Of a DNA stretch of 64,000 bases, positions 44,577-53,770 are shown in pieces; within the stretch, counting starts at the first letter, position 1; every line of letters begins with the position of its first letter. Under the pieces are notes generated by a model. That model worked only from the letters and a program-made list of their open reading frames with translations. It had not been told where the DNA came from and made no database searches. Source of the DNA: Parvularcula sp039818345 (GTDB lineage Bacteria > Pseudomonadota > Alphaproteobacteria > Caulobacterales > Parvularculaceae); contig JBCBUC010000010.1 of assembly GCA_039818345.1 (NCBI GenBank), positions 43,784-107,783 on the forward strand. The letters run 5' to 3'. The position numbers and the translations under genes are program-made.

Positions 44577-45734
44577 TCAGGCTGCCGAACGTTTAGGCAA
44601 TCGGCGGATTGGCTCGCTTTGACCGAAGGTCCCGCTACTGGGCTCAAAAACAGCCAAGGTGACGTCCGCACGGGTTCCGCGATTGACTTCCGATTCGATT
44701 GTCAGGCTGCCCCCATGTGCGGTCGCAAGTGCGCGGGTCAACGCCAACCCAATGCCGCTGCCTTTTGCACCGCGCACGCCGGATTGGCGGGCCTGGTAGA
44801 ACCGTTCACCGACCCTTTTGAGGTCTGCCGGACTGATCCCGATCCCGGTGTCTTCCACGGTGATCCGCAGGGTGCCATTTTCCTTTTGCGCCCGAATGCT
44901 GATCCCCCCTTTTCCGGTGAACTTCACCGCATTGGTTAAGAGGTTCAGCACCACCTGACGCAGCACTTTGGGATCGATCCGCATAGAACCGAGATCGGCG
45001 GGCACGAGGTTTCGGATCGAGAGCCCGGCACGCTCAGCATCAAGGCGCACCATACCAACGCATGACGAGATAATGCTGCGCGGCTCAATCAGTTCAGGTT
45101 GCAGCTCAAGGCGCTCGGCCTCTGCCTTCGAAAGATCGAGAAGATCATTGACCAGCGACAGAACATGCTGACCGCTCTCCTGAATGACCCGGGCGTAGTC
45201 ACGGTAGCGACGATCACCGAGCGGGCCGAAGCTTTCCTGGCGCAAGGCGTCAGCGAATCCGATCACCGCATTGAGCGGCGTGCGAAGCTCATGGCTCACA
45301 TCGGCCAACTGATCGGCCGGCAAGCCAATCGGGGACGAAGGCGCAGAGGATGCGCAAGCATCCCCTACCCGGCGCTCTCGGATCGTGGTTCTGAGGGCTT
45401 CTTTGCCCCGTCGTTCGATCAACAGGTCGACCTCATCGATGAGCGCGTCGCGGCGCAGCGCGGTGGTCACCTCAGCCTGGCCATCGACCATCGCCTTGCT
45501 GAGCGCACCCAAGAGGTTTGGATGACCTTTCGAATCGATAAGCTCAGTCAATTGCAGTCCGCGTAATTGCCGTGGTGCGCGGCCTAAAAAGTCCCAGCTG
45601 GCGGCAGAACTGCTTGTGATCGCGCCAAACGCATTTTGTTCGAGAATCAGTGGGCGCACACTCTCCACCATACGGCCTTGAATTGCCTTACTTTTCGAAG
45701 AAGTAGTCGGGTTTTGTCGGAGTGTCGCAGTCAT
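44577..45734 (-). CDS. Soluble DivJ/PdhS-like sensor histidine kinase
   Basis: 385 residues with no membrane segment. A PAS-like segment (about 30-125) precedes HisKA with VSHELRTPLNAVIGFADALR (phospho-His 148) and the family-specific GPLGDRRYRDYARVIQESGQ; the ATPase domain shows NLLTNAVKFTGKGG, DTGIGISPADLK and GSGIGLALTRALA. This class phosphorylates DivK-type regulators, so a cell-cycle role is likely but unproven. Divergent from the unknown periplasmic protein gene; the 201-base gap (45735-45935) contains two GANTC (CcrM methylation) sites. Confidence 0.88.
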   Translation of the reverse strand: MTATLRQNPTTSSKSKAIQGRMVESVRPLILEQNAFGAITSSSAASWDFLGRAPRQLRGLQLTELIDSKGHPNLLGALSKAMVDGQAEVTTALRRDALIDEVDLLIERRGKEALRTTIRERRVGDACASSAPSSPIGLPADQLADVSHELRTPLNAVIGFADALRQESFGPLGDRRYRDYARVIQESGQHVLSLVNDLLDLSKAEAERLELQPELIEPRSIISSCVGMVRLDAERAGLSIRNLVPADLGSMRIDPKVLRQVVLNLLTNAVKFTGKGGISIRAQKENGTLRITVEDTGIGISPADLKRVGERFYQARQSGVRGAKGSGIGLALTRALATAHGGSLTIESEVNRGTRADVTLAVFEPSSGTFGQSEPIRRLPKRSAA

Positions 45735-45935
45735 GCGTTAACTCTATGGCGGCTGACCTTAAATGTTCCTGAACAACGATGATCGATGATGGCGATCGGT
45801 GCGGGGGCTCAAAAGGGTGGGAGTCAAGCCATGCGGCATACGTCGATGGACAATTTAGGGGTTCAGAATTCTGCCTCCATCGGCAACAAGGCCGGTGGTG
45901 AGGGTTCTGCGAAACGACAGATTCGGGAGCGCATG

Positions 45936-46904
45936 ATGGCGTTGAAGTCATTGGTCACGGGAGCCGTGGCGTTGGCGGTTGCAATTGCCGGGACGGCTGG
46001 TGCAGCACCCAAGAAAGAGCGGGCCGCCGATGTGACCGGCGCCGCGCTTATTGAACTTGCAGCAGAACCTTACATCCAATTCCGCCAGGATGTGGATGAG
46101 GTCAGCAAGCAGATGCCAAAGAACACCACGATGATGCGCGATGCGCATTACCGTCTGGCCTCGCACGACCAAATGGCCCTCGCCGGTGCATGGATTGCTT
46201 ACGCAGCCATGGTGGCCGCTGACGAACCCGCTTTTGCCAATTCCGTCGCAGATCGTATCCGCCGCCGCGGCGGCGCTGATGGGTTCATCAAAGACATTCA
46301 GGAAAACCCTGGAATCGTGCGTAACCTTCCTGGTTCGCAAGACGCCGTTTCCGCCGTGCTCGCCTTTGCGGCCGGTGACGCGGCCAAAATCAAGGGCGTC
46401 GGCGACTCCTTTATCTCAGAGGCCTACGCCATGCAGAAAGCGGCTTGGGCGCGCCGTGAGCTCGCTGAGCGCGGCATGGAACGGGTTGATAATGCGCTCG
46501 CCTTTGCCGCTCGTCGCGGCTTTGACGATACCCCTGAGGTGAGAAGCAAGACCACGCGTCGCGGCGTAAAAGTTCCCAACCTCGAAGCACATGAAGATTG
46601 GTCGACCAAATGGTCGAATGACAAAGTTCAACTGTCGCAAGTGCGTGCCGGTTCGATCGTCACCAAAGCGCTTGTGCTCGGTGTGCACTACGCAATGGAT
46701 GAGGCGAACACGGACGTCATGGCGACCTATGGCACCTCTGCACGTTCGCAGCGTTGCTTCTCAAACGCCAAGCTCAATCTTGATCAATGCATCGCCGCCA
46801 CGCGGACGCCTTATGAAGAAGCGTTCTGTCTTGGCCAGCATGCGCTCAATGACATGTCGTCATGCGTGGGATGGCCGGCCGCCGCAGGCGCAGCGGGTTC
46901 GTAG
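45936..46904 (+). CDS. Hypothetical periplasmic protein with cysteine-containing C-terminus
   Basis: 322 residues, not assigned to a named family. Signal peptide about residues 1-23 (MALKSLVTGAVALAVAIAGT then AGAA). Mostly helical; a repeated Arg/Lys-rich region (ADRIRRRGG) and four cysteines near the end (RCFSNAKLNLDQC, FCLG and SCVG) that could pair as disulphides in the periplasm. ATG 45936 chosen with GGGAG 7 bases upstream; the longer frame from 45786 lacks conservation and would mask the signal peptide. It resembles hypothetical proteins of hyphomonad-type bacteria, by memory only. A terminator hairpin follows. Confidence 0.7.
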   Translation: MALKSLVTGAVALAVAIAGTAGAAPKKERAADVTGAALIELAAEPYIQFRQDVDEVSKQMPKNTTMMRDAHYRLASHDQMALAGAWIAYAAMVAADEPAFANSVADRIRRRGGADGFIKDIQENPGIVRNLPGSQDAVSAVLAFAAGDAAKIKGVGDSFISEAYAMQKAAWARRELAERGMERVDNALAFAARRGFDDTPEVRSKTTRRGVKVPNLEAHEDWSTKWSNDKVQLSQVRAGSIVTKALVLGVHYAMDEANTDVMATYGTSARSQRCFSNAKLNLDQCIAATRTPYEEAFCLGQHALNDMSSCVGWPAAAGAAGS

Positions 46905-46937
46905 GAAAACCCCACGTCGAAATTCGACGGGCAACCA

Positions 46938-46970
46938 AAAGACGTCGTGCCACCTGGTCACGGCGTCTTT
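46938..46970 (+). terminator. Rho-independent terminator after the periplasmic protein gene
   Basis: Stem AAAGACGTCGTGCC / GGTCACGGCGTCTTT with loop ACCT and three terminal T residues. It lies 33 bases after the stop at 46904 and just before sufE, so it separates the two transcripts. The T-run is short, giving only moderate confidence. Confidence 0.6.
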
Positions 46971-46989
46971 GCATGTCTAGCTCCAAGGC

Positions 46990-47400
46990 ATGACGCAAGA
47001 GATCCCGCCCTTCGACGACATCGCCGACGATTTTGCCTTCATCGACGATTGGGATGAGAAGTACCGCTACATCATCGACTTGGGTCGGCGCTTACCGGCA
47101 CTGACCGACGCTGAACATCACGACGAACATAAGGTGCGCGGTTGCGCCAGCCAGGTCTGGTTGGTGTTTGACGATGAACCAGGAAAGATAGCATTCCGCG
47201 GCGACAGCGATGCAGCTATCGTCAAAGGCCTGGTGGCGCTCATGGTCAGCCTTTTCTCCGGCCAAACCAAAGCCGACGTGATGGCCATCGATGCGCAAGC
47301 CAAGCTCGCAGAAATCGACTTGCAGGAGCACATTACACCGCAGCGTTCAAACGGCGTCGCCAGCATGATCAAACGCATCAAGGCCGAAGCGTCAGCATAG
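46990..47400 (+). CDS. sufE: SufE family cysteine-desulfurase activator
   Basis: 136 residues. Accepts sulphur from a SufS-type desulfurase for Fe-S cluster assembly. The catalytic cysteine is Cys52 in VRGCASQVWL, followed by the expected sheet (FRGDSDAAIVKGLVALMVSL) and the C-terminal QRSNGVASMIKRIK. No suf genes are next to it. It converges with ctaG across 63 bases containing a small GC-rich hairpin (47413-47426) without a U-run. Confidence 0.95.
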   Translation: MTQEIPPFDDIADDFAFIDDWDEKYRYIIDLGRRLPALTDAEHHDEHKVRGCASQVWLVFDDEPGKIAFRGDSDAAIVKGLVALMVSLFSGQTKADVMAIDAQAKLAEIDLQEHITPQRSNGVASMIKRIKAEASA

Positions 47401-47463
47401 GACCAATCCGATCGGCCTTGGGGCCGACGGACAAATCTTGCCCTTGAACTGCGCGCCGAACGT

Positions 47464-48039
47464 TCAGTTCACAGAAGCGTGGCGTTCGCTTTGTAGTCCT
47501 TCTCGCTTCTCCGCATCCGTGTTGCGGTAGAAGGTGTAGCTCAGCGTAATCTCGCGGACATCGTCGAGATTGCGCTCATCATCGAGTTCAGGGTCGATGA
47601 AATAGGTCACAGGCATCAGCATGCTTTCGCCTGGCTCCAGCCGCTGTTCGGTGAAGCAAAAACACTCTACCTTCATGAAATAAAGGCCTGCCTTGGCGGG
47701 CTGCACGTTATAGCTTGCCGTCCCAATGATCGGCTCATCGGAGATGTTGGTCGCTTCGTAATAAGCAAGGCCTGTCTCACCAATCCGGAGCTCTTGAGAC
47801 ACTTGAACCGGCTTGAACGCCCAGGGCAAACCTTGGGCACGGGACGCATCAAACCGTACCGTGATCTTCCGTTTGAGGACTTTATTCGACGAGCGCTCCG
47901 CCACTTGGGTCGTACCGCCCCATCCGGTGACCCGGCAAAATGTCTCATAAAGCGGCACCGCTGCGTAGGCGAGCGCCAGCATGCCAGCCACGGCGGCGGC
48001 GACACTGCCCGCCACCCTTAGATTGGGGTCGACCTTCAC
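47464..48039 (-). CDS. ctaG: Cytochrome c oxidase assembly protein CtaG (Cox11-type)
   Basis: 191 residues, GTG start overlapping the preceding stop (GTGA). One N-terminal membrane anchor (about 8-30), a periplasmic copper-binding domain with the CxC motif FMKVECFCFTEQRLE and the RVTGWGG-like FCRVTGWGGT after the anchor. Inserts CuB into subunit I. Last gene of the oxidase operon; subunit III (ctaE), usually next, is not here. Confidence 0.95.
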   Translation of the reverse strand: MKVDPNLRVAGSVAAAVAGMLALAYAAVPLYETFCRVTGWGGTTQVAERSSNKVLKRKITVRFDASRAQGLPWAFKPVQVSQELRIGETGLAYYEATNISDEPIIGTASYNVQPAKAGLYFMKVECFCFTEQRLEPGESMLMPVTYFIDPELDDERNLDDVREITLSYTFYRNTDAEKREGLQSERHASVN

Positions 48040-48287
48040 GATGCGCCGCCCGCCGCCTGGAGGTTCTCCATGAGGCGGAAAAAGGTTGTGAGGTAGATCA
48101 GCAAGGCAAAACCAGCAACAGCGGCAGCAATCGCGATGTTCCGTCTTCCCCGAGCCTTCACTTCCGCCGCGCTGGGGGTGTGATGCTCACCGGTGGGGAC
48201 GCCCTCACGTGCCTCGGCCATTTCAGGTGCCATGGACCGAGCTTGTGGCTTTTGCTCCGGAGCCGGATTTTCATTTTGGTCAGCCAT
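48036..48287 (-). CDS. coxF: CoxF-like small membrane protein
   Basis: 83 residues: a charged, Glu/Pro-rich N-terminus followed by a basic patch and a single membrane segment near the end (RNIAIAAAVAGFALLIYLTT). Its place between ctaB and ctaG, its size and topology match CoxF of alphaproteobacteria, whose role is unclear. GGGAGG precedes its ATG, which lies 8 bases inside ctaB. Confidence 0.7.
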   Translation of the reverse strand: MADQNENPAPEQKPQARSMAPEMAEAREGVPTGEHHTPSAAEVKARGRRNIAIAAAVAGFALLIYLTTFFRLMENLQAAGGAS

Positions 48288-49197
48288 GAAGACCTCCCCA
48301 ATGTTCGATCAGAAGAGCGAGAAACAGTGCGAAGAGATAAGCGATCGAAAAGCCAAAAAGCCCGCCAGCACCTTGATTGTCCGTGGAGCGATAGAGCCTA
48401 TAGGCCCTTCGCAGGAATTCTGCCCCCAGAACGATCGACGTGATGAGATAGACCTGCCCTGCCATCGCGGACATCGCGATAAAGGGAGCACCGAACACCA
48501 ACAGAATACTGTAAATGAGGATCTCGAGCCGGGTGTGCGGGTCGCCTTTCACGTTCGGCATCATGGGAATACCGGCCGCCTCATAGTCGTCTCGTTTGAT
48601 AAGACCGAGCGCCCAGAAATGCGGCGGTGTCCAGAAAAAGATCAGAACAAAGAGAAGCCATGCCTCAAGCGGAGCCGACCCGGTCACCGCGGCGTACCCC
48701 ACGACCGGGGGAAGCGCGCCTGCGGCACCGCCGATCACGATGTTCTGCGGCGTCCGTCGCTTGAGCAGCATGGAATAGACGACAACGTAGAACCCGATCG
48801 TCACCGCAAGGAGCAAAGCGGCAAGATAACCGCCGGAGAGCGCAAGCAACCAAACAGAAAGAGCGGACAGCACAATCCCAAGAGCGAACGCCTCAGCAGC
48901 GGGCACCTTCCCCGTCGGGATAGGTCGTCCAGCGGTGCGCGCCATGCGGCCGTCAATGTCGCTATCCCACCACATGTTAAGAGCAGCAGATGCCCCAGCG
49001 CCGAGGGCGATGGCGATGACCGAGAGAAGAGCAAGACCCCAATTGTTGATGGGACCAGGCGCTACGACCATGCCCACCAAGGCCGTAAAAATCGACAGGC
49101 TCATCACCCGGGGCTTGAGCAGCGCCGCATAATCCTCCGGCAAGGCGGTCAGATGAGGCGGCGTCTTGCCGAAAGAAGCTTCACGGGTGTCATTCAT
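48280..49197 (-). CDS. ctaB: Protoheme IX farnesyltransferase (heme O synthase)
   Basis: 305 residues, UbiA-type membrane prenyltransferase that farnesylates haem B for haem A formation. First Asp-rich motif NMWWDSDIDGRMARTAGRP; second loop WTPPHFWALGLIKRDDYEAA with basic and Asp residues; about nine membrane helices. ATG at 49197 (MNDTREASF) is preferred; a GTG at 49245 would add 16 unconserved residues. Part of the ctaC-ctaD-ctaB-coxF-ctaG operon, 112 bases downstream of ctaD. Confidence 0.96.
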   Translation of the reverse strand: MNDTREASFGKTPPHLTALPEDYAALLKPRVMSLSIFTALVGMVVAPGPINNWGLALLSVIAIALGAGASAALNMWWDSDIDGRMARTAGRPIPTGKVPAAEAFALGIVLSALSVWLLALSGGYLAALLLAVTIGFYVVVYSMLLKRRTPQNIVIGGAAGALPPVVGYAAVTGSAPLEAWLLFVLIFFWTPPHFWALGLIKRDDYEAAGIPMMPNVKGDPHTRLEILIYSILLVFGAPFIAMSAMAGQVYLITSIVLGAEFLRRAYRLYRSTDNQGAGGLFGFSIAYLFALFLALLIEHWGGLHG

Positions 49198-49309
49198 AAC
49201 GAGCGGATCACGTCCTTTAGCGGTTCGAGCAGCACCATATCCCACAATGTCGATCGCCGCGCCCTTGGATCAAGGACGCGGCGACGCAGTGTTGAATTGG
49301 CCGCAAGGG

Positions 49310-50965
49310 CTATTTGATCTTGGGCAGTTCGTTGAACTGGTGGAATGGCGGTGGGCTTGGCAACGTCCACTCGAGGGTTGTGGCCCCTTCACCCCAAGGA
49401 TTGGCCCGTCCCTGGCCCGACTTGCGGAAAACAAAGGCCTCCACAAGACCCGCGAGCCAGATGAACATCGCCACCAAGGTCACATAATAGCCATAGGTCG
49501 AGATCTCGTTCCAGAAGGCAAAGTCCACCGGATAGTCGATGTAGCGACGCGGCATGCCTTGAAGACCGAGGAAATGCTGCGGGAAGAAGATCAGGTTCAC
49601 GCCAACAAACATCACCCAGAAATGCAGCTGACCAATGATCTCGCTATAGGCGCGGCCAAACATTTTCTCATGCCAGTAATACCAGCCCGCAAAGATCGCG
49701 AAGACAGCACCAAGGCTCAGCACGTAATGGAAGTGCGCGACCACGTAATAGGTGTCGTGGAAATAGTGGTCGATACCGGCATTGGCGAGCACGACGCCCG
49801 TCACACCGCCCACGGTGAAGAGGAAGATGAAACCGACGGCCCAGAGCATGGGAACCTTAAAGTCGATGGACCCGCCCCACATGGTGGCAATCCAAGAGAA
49901 GATCTTCACCCCGGTTGGCACGGCGATCACCATCGTCGCCGCCACGAAATAAGCCTTCATGTCCACCGACAGACCAACCGTGTACATATGGTGGGCCCAG
50001 ACAATGAAACCGATAAAGCCGATCGCCACCATCGCGTAGGCCATCGCAAGATAACCAAAGACTGGCTTCCGCGAGAAGGTCGACACGATGTGGCTGATGA
50101 TACCAAAAGCCGGAAGAATAAGAATGTAGACCTCAGGGTGACCGAAGAACCAGAAAAGGTGCTGGTAGAGGATCGGATCACCGCCGCGGGCTGCATCAAA
50201 GAATGCTGTATCGAACATACGGTCCGTCAGCAGCATCGTGATCGCGCCAGCAAGAACCGGAAGCGACAGCACCAGGAGGAACGCTGTCACAAGCACCGCC
50301 CACGCGAAGAGCGGCATTTTGTGCAGCGTCATACCGGGGGCCCGCATGTTGAAGATCGTGGTGATAAAGTTGATCGCACCCAAGATCGAGCTCGCGCCCG
50401 CCAAGTGGAGCGACACGATCAAGAGGTCCATGGCGGGCCCGCCTTGGGTCGAGAGCGGCGGATAGAGCACCCAGCCCCCGCCAAAGCCAATCTGTCCCGA
50501 CGCGCCCGGCGCTAACATGGAGAGGAACAAGAGGGTCGCCGACGCACCATAGAGCCAAAACGAGATGTTGTTCATGCGCGGGAAAGCCATGTCGGGCGCG
50601 CCGATCATGATGGGCACGAACCAATTGCCGAAACCACCGATCAGCGCCGGCATGACCATGAAGAAAATCATGATCAAACCGTGATACGTGATCAGCACAT
50701 TGTAGAAGTTCTTAGCCGCCTCAACATCACCGCCGGTGAAGGCCGTGAGCGGACCGATACCAGGTGCACCAAGCTCAACCCGCATCAGGCCGGACATAGC
50801 GCCGCCGACAACACCTGCAAGGATGGCAAAGATCAGGTAGAGAAGGCCAATGTCCTTATGGTTGGTGGAGTAGAACCAACGGACAAAAAAGCTTGGCGGC
50901 GCGCCGTGATCATGATCATCAGCGTGGGCGTCAGCGGTGTCATCGACAACGTGCGTGGTGCTCAT
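49310..50965 (-). CDS. ctaD: Cytochrome c oxidase subunit I (aa3 type, A1 family)
   Basis: 551 residues, twelve membrane helices. Haem a ligands: ITYHGLIMIFF (low-spin) and VAHFHYVLSLGA (both high- and low-spin His). CuB ligands in WFFGHPEVYILI and IVWAHHMYTVGL; the Glu in GHPEVY marks the A1 D-channel, also consistent with APDMAFPRMNN. Terminal electron transfer to O2 and proton pumping in the inner membrane. Follows ctaC after 10 bases. Confidence 0.98.
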   Translation of the reverse strand: MSTTHVVDDTADAHADDHDHGAPPSFFVRWFYSTNHKDIGLLYLIFAILAGVVGGAMSGLMRVELGAPGIGPLTAFTGGDVEAAKNFYNVLITYHGLIMIFFMVMPALIGGFGNWFVPIMIGAPDMAFPRMNNISFWLYGASATLLFLSMLAPGASGQIGFGGGWVLYPPLSTQGGPAMDLLIVSLHLAGASSILGAINFITTIFNMRAPGMTLHKMPLFAWAVLVTAFLLVLSLPVLAGAITMLLTDRMFDTAFFDAARGGDPILYQHLFWFFGHPEVYILILPAFGIISHIVSTFSRKPVFGYLAMAYAMVAIGFIGFIVWAHHMYTVGLSVDMKAYFVAATMVIAVPTGVKIFSWIATMWGGSIDFKVPMLWAVGFIFLFTVGGVTGVVLANAGIDHYFHDTYYVVAHFHYVLSLGAVFAIFAGWYYWHEKMFGRAYSEIIGQLHFWVMFVGVNLIFFPQHFLGLQGMPRRYIDYPVDFAFWNEISTYGYYVTLVAMFIWLAGLVEAFVFRKSGQGRANPWGEGATTLEWTLPSPPPFHQFNELPKIK

Positions 50966-50975
50966 TGGTCGTTCC

Positions 50976-52187
50976 TCACTTCAGTGCGGCGGTCTGGACC
51001 GCTTCAGCTTCGTCAGAAGAAGCCAGTTCTTGATCGGCAAACAGGGGCTCAAGCCCTTCAAACTCACGGCGCTCATCAACCCAAGCCTCGAACTCGTCGC
51101 GCGACACAACGCGCACCGAAATCGGCATGAAGGCATGATCCTTACCGCAAATCTCAGAGCACTGACCGTAATACGTGCTCTCTTGTTCCGTGTAGAACCA
51201 TGTCTCGTTCAGACGCCCAGGCACCGCGTCAACTTTGATGCCGAAATTCGGGATGGTCCATGAATGGATGACATCGCGCGCCGTCGTGATAACGCGAACC
51301 GTCTCGCCCGCTGGCACCACGATATCGTTGGTGGTGGCCAAACGGTAAAGCTCAGGTCCAGATTGCTCCTCTGGCATTATGAGGGCGTCAAACTCAAAGT
51401 CGCCAAAGTCAGGGTAGCTATAGGCCCAGCCCCACTGATACCCGGTGGCTTTGAGCGTGATGGTCGGCGACGGCACAAGCTGGGCCTGATCGCGACCAAA
51501 GATGCCGAGCACAGGCTTTTTGCCAACGCGCGTCCGACCCGCAGCGATCTGAAGGCGCTCGCCTTGTGCCAGTGGGCTCACCAAGGTGACACGGACGACT
51601 TCTTTGCCAAGGTCCGACACGTCGTAATCATCGCCAGCGTCAAGCATCCGGCTGGATCCGTCGTTGCTAAGCGCCCGCACCTCGACATGGCGCGATTTCA
51701 CCACTCGGCGCGAGGCAGGAAAGTCGTTCTCAAAGGCGTATTCTGTGACCGTGGTCGACGCTTCGTAGTTATGCGTTTGGGTGTCCGGCATCTTGTCTTC
51801 GATAAAGAGAAGGTCGAACGAAGGAACCGCAATAATCAGCAGGATGAAGACCGGCACGATGGTCCAAGCGACTTCTGCTGCTGTGTTGTGGGTAAACTTC
51901 GCAGGCTCAGGGTTGGCGCGCTTGTTGTAGCGGATCACCACCCAAGCAAGGAGACCAAGGACAAAGAAGCTGATCCCCAGCTTCATCGGCACGAGGATGT
52001 AATCGTAAAACGAATGGATCTCCTCAGCGACAGGCGTCGCGGCTGCGCGCAGACCTGTCCCTGTGGGATTAGGACGATCCACCTCACTTGCTAAAGTGCT
52101 CATGGAGTCTTGCGCAAAGCTGGGCTCAGCAACGACGACGAGGGCCGAAAGTGCCGCCAAAACGGCGATCGAGAAGAAGCGGGTCAT
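50976..52187 (-). CDS. ctaC: Cytochrome c oxidase subunit II with an insertion
   Basis: 403 residues, about 100 longer than usual. Signal peptide (residues 1-25, cut after FAQ), two membrane helices (about 67-87 and 108-128), then the periplasmic CuA domain: TLKATGYQWGWAYSYPDF, His308 (VIHSWTIPNFGIK), Cys343 and Cys347 (GQCSEICGKDHAFM), His351, Met354. Between the second helix and the TGYQW region residues ~133-240 form an additional segment (including EYAFENDFPASRRVVKSRHV) that ordinary CtaC lacks. GAGGACCC precedes ATG 52187. First gene of the operon. Confidence 0.95.
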   Translation of the reverse strand: MTRFFSIAVLAALSALVVVAEPSFAQDSMSTLASEVDRPNPTGTGLRAAATPVAEEIHSFYDYILVPMKLGISFFVLGLLAWVVIRYNKRANPEPAKFTHNTAAEVAWTIVPVFILLIIAVPSFDLLFIEDKMPDTQTHNYEASTTVTEYAFENDFPASRRVVKSRHVEVRALSNDGSSRMLDAGDDYDVSDLGKEVVRVTLVSPLAQGERLQIAAGRTRVGKKPVLGIFGRDQAQLVPSPTITLKATGYQWGWAYSYPDFGDFEFDALIMPEEQSGPELYRLATTNDIVVPAGETVRVITTARDVIHSWTIPNFGIKVDAVPGRLNETWFYTEQESTYYGQCSEICGKDHAFMPISVRVVSRDEFEAWVDERREFEGLEPLFADQELASSDEAEAVQTAALK

Positions 52188-52357
52188 GGGTCCTCTAATA
52201 GGGTCTGACTCTAAATTTTGTCGCCCCCTTTAGGCTGGTTTTATCGTCGCAGAACCCCCTCAACTGCGCCTTCAGGGGAGATTTTTACCGAACGCTTGCC
52301 AAGGAGGGTGAGCCATCCCCAGGTTGAAGCGTCCAAACTGCAAAAGGCCCCTCGCCC

Positions 52358-53770
52358 ATGTCCTCGTTTTTCTTTTCTGAGACCGATCTCGATGAAGCGC
52401 GCGCCCGCGCGATATTGGAGGGGGCTCTCAGCGGCGCGGATGATGGCGAGCTGTTCCTTGAATATGCCCAGTCCGAGAGCTTTGTCTTCGACGATGGTCG
52501 TTTGAAAACAGCGTCTTACGATACGACCCAGGGTTTTGGGCTACGGTCCGTTTTAGGCGAAACGGTGGCCTTCGCGCATGCCAGCGACCTCTCTGAAGCC
52601 GCCCTCAAACGAGCCGCAGGTGCGGTGGAAGCGGTGAAGCGTGGGCATGGCGGCACCCTCGCGGCAGCCCCACCAAAAACGAATCGAAACCTTTACGTGG
52701 CCGATGATCCCCTGGCGGCCGTCCCCTTCGATGTGAAAACCAAACTCCTGCAAAACATCGACGCCTATGCCCGCGACAAAGATCCGCGGGTGAGCCAGGT
52801 TTCCGCCTCGCTGTCCGGTGAGTGGGTGCATGTTGAAATCATGCGCGCCGATGGCGCATCGGTGCGCGACATTCGTCCCTTGGTGCGCTTAAATGTGTCG
52901 GTCACCGCCCAGGACGGCGATCGTCGTGAGACTGGATCGACCGGAGCGGGTGGCCGAGAAACCTACGCTCGGCTTCTCGAACCTGACTTTTGGCAAGGCC
53001 AGGTCGACGAAGCCCTCCGTATGGCGCTCATCAATCTGCAAGCGGAAGCAGCACCCGCGGGCGAGATGGAGGTGGTGCTCGGTTCGGGCTGGACCGGCGT
53101 TTTGCTCCACGAAGCTGTCGGCCACGGCCTTGAAGGCGACTTCAACCGCAAAAAGACCTCGGCCTTTGCGGGCCTTCTCGGTGAACAAGTAGCGGCCAAG
53201 GGCGTCACCGTCGTTGATGATGGGACGATTGAGGGACGCCGCGGGTCGCTTAGCGTTGATGATGAAGGAACGCCGACCGCGCGCACCGTTCTGATCGAAG
53301 ACGGGATCCTCAAAGGTTTCATGCAAGATCGCATGAACGCGCGCCTGATGGGGGTTGAAGCCACGGGCAATGGCCGCCGGGAAAGCCACAGCCATGCGCC
53401 GATGCCGCGGATGACCAACACGTTCATGCTCGGCGGTGACAAACCGCGCGAAGAGCTAATCGAAAGCGTCAAGGACGGGATTTTCGCGGTCAATTTCGCC
53501 GGCGGTCAGGTCGATATCACCTCGGGCAAATTCGTCTTTAACTGCACCGAGGCTTATCGGATCCAGGACGGGAAGCTTGGCGCACCGCTCAAGAACGTGG
53601 CGCTGATTGGCGATGGTCCATCCGTGATGCGAAAAGTGTCGATGATCGGCAATGACTTCGCCCTCGACCCTGGCATTGGTGTGTGCGGTAAGGCGGGCCA
53701 AGGCGTGCCGGTGGGCGTGGGACAGCCCAGCCTCAAGATCGATGCCCTGACGGTTGGCGGCGCCGGTTAA
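52358..53770 (+). CDS. tldD: Metalloprotease TldD
   Basis: 470 residues of the TldD/PmbA family, which in partnership with TldE/PmbA degrades peptides and processes modified peptides. The zinc motif is HEAVGHGLEGDF (about residues 248-259), with the conserved ESHSHAPMPRMTNTFM and GGQVDITSGKFVFNC downstream. Its partner is not in this window. Divergent from ctaC across 170 bases; the end touches the convergent J-domain gene by 4 bases. Confidence 0.96.
   Translation: MSSFFFSETDLDEARARAILEGALSGADDGELFLEYAQSESFVFDDGRLKTASYDTTQGFGLRSVLGETVAFAHASDLSEAALKRAAGAVEAVKRGHGGTLAAAPPKTNRNLYVADDPLAAVPFDVKTKLLQNIDAYARDKDPRVSQVSASLSGEWVHVEIMRADGASVRDIRPLVRLNVSVTAQDGDRRETGSTGAGGRETYARLLEPDFWQGQVDEALRMALINLQAEAAPAGEMEVVLGSGWTGVLLHEAVGHGLEGDFNRKKTSAFAGLLGEQVAAKGVTVVDDGTIEGRRGSLSVDDEGTPTARTVLIEDGILKGFMQDRMNARLMGVEATGNGRRESHSHAPMPRMTNTFMLGGDKPREELIESVKDGIFAVNFAGGQVDITSGKFVFNCTEAYRIQDGKLGAPLKNVALIGDGPSVMRKVSMIGNDFALDPGIGVCGKAGQGVPVGVGQPSLKIDALTVGGAG

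Noticed and set aside
45786..45935. Longer 5' end for the unknown periplasmic protein
   Set aside because: It would place 50 unconserved residues before a clear signal peptide that has its own ribosome-binding site.
48193..50515. Long plus-strand ORFs of 374 and 449 codons opposite ctaB and ctaD
   Set aside because: They are antisense to clear oxidase genes, have no family features and are artefacts of high GC at third positions.
51264..52094. 276-codon plus-strand ORF opposite ctaC
   Set aside because: Antisense to a confident gene, composition unlike a real protein.
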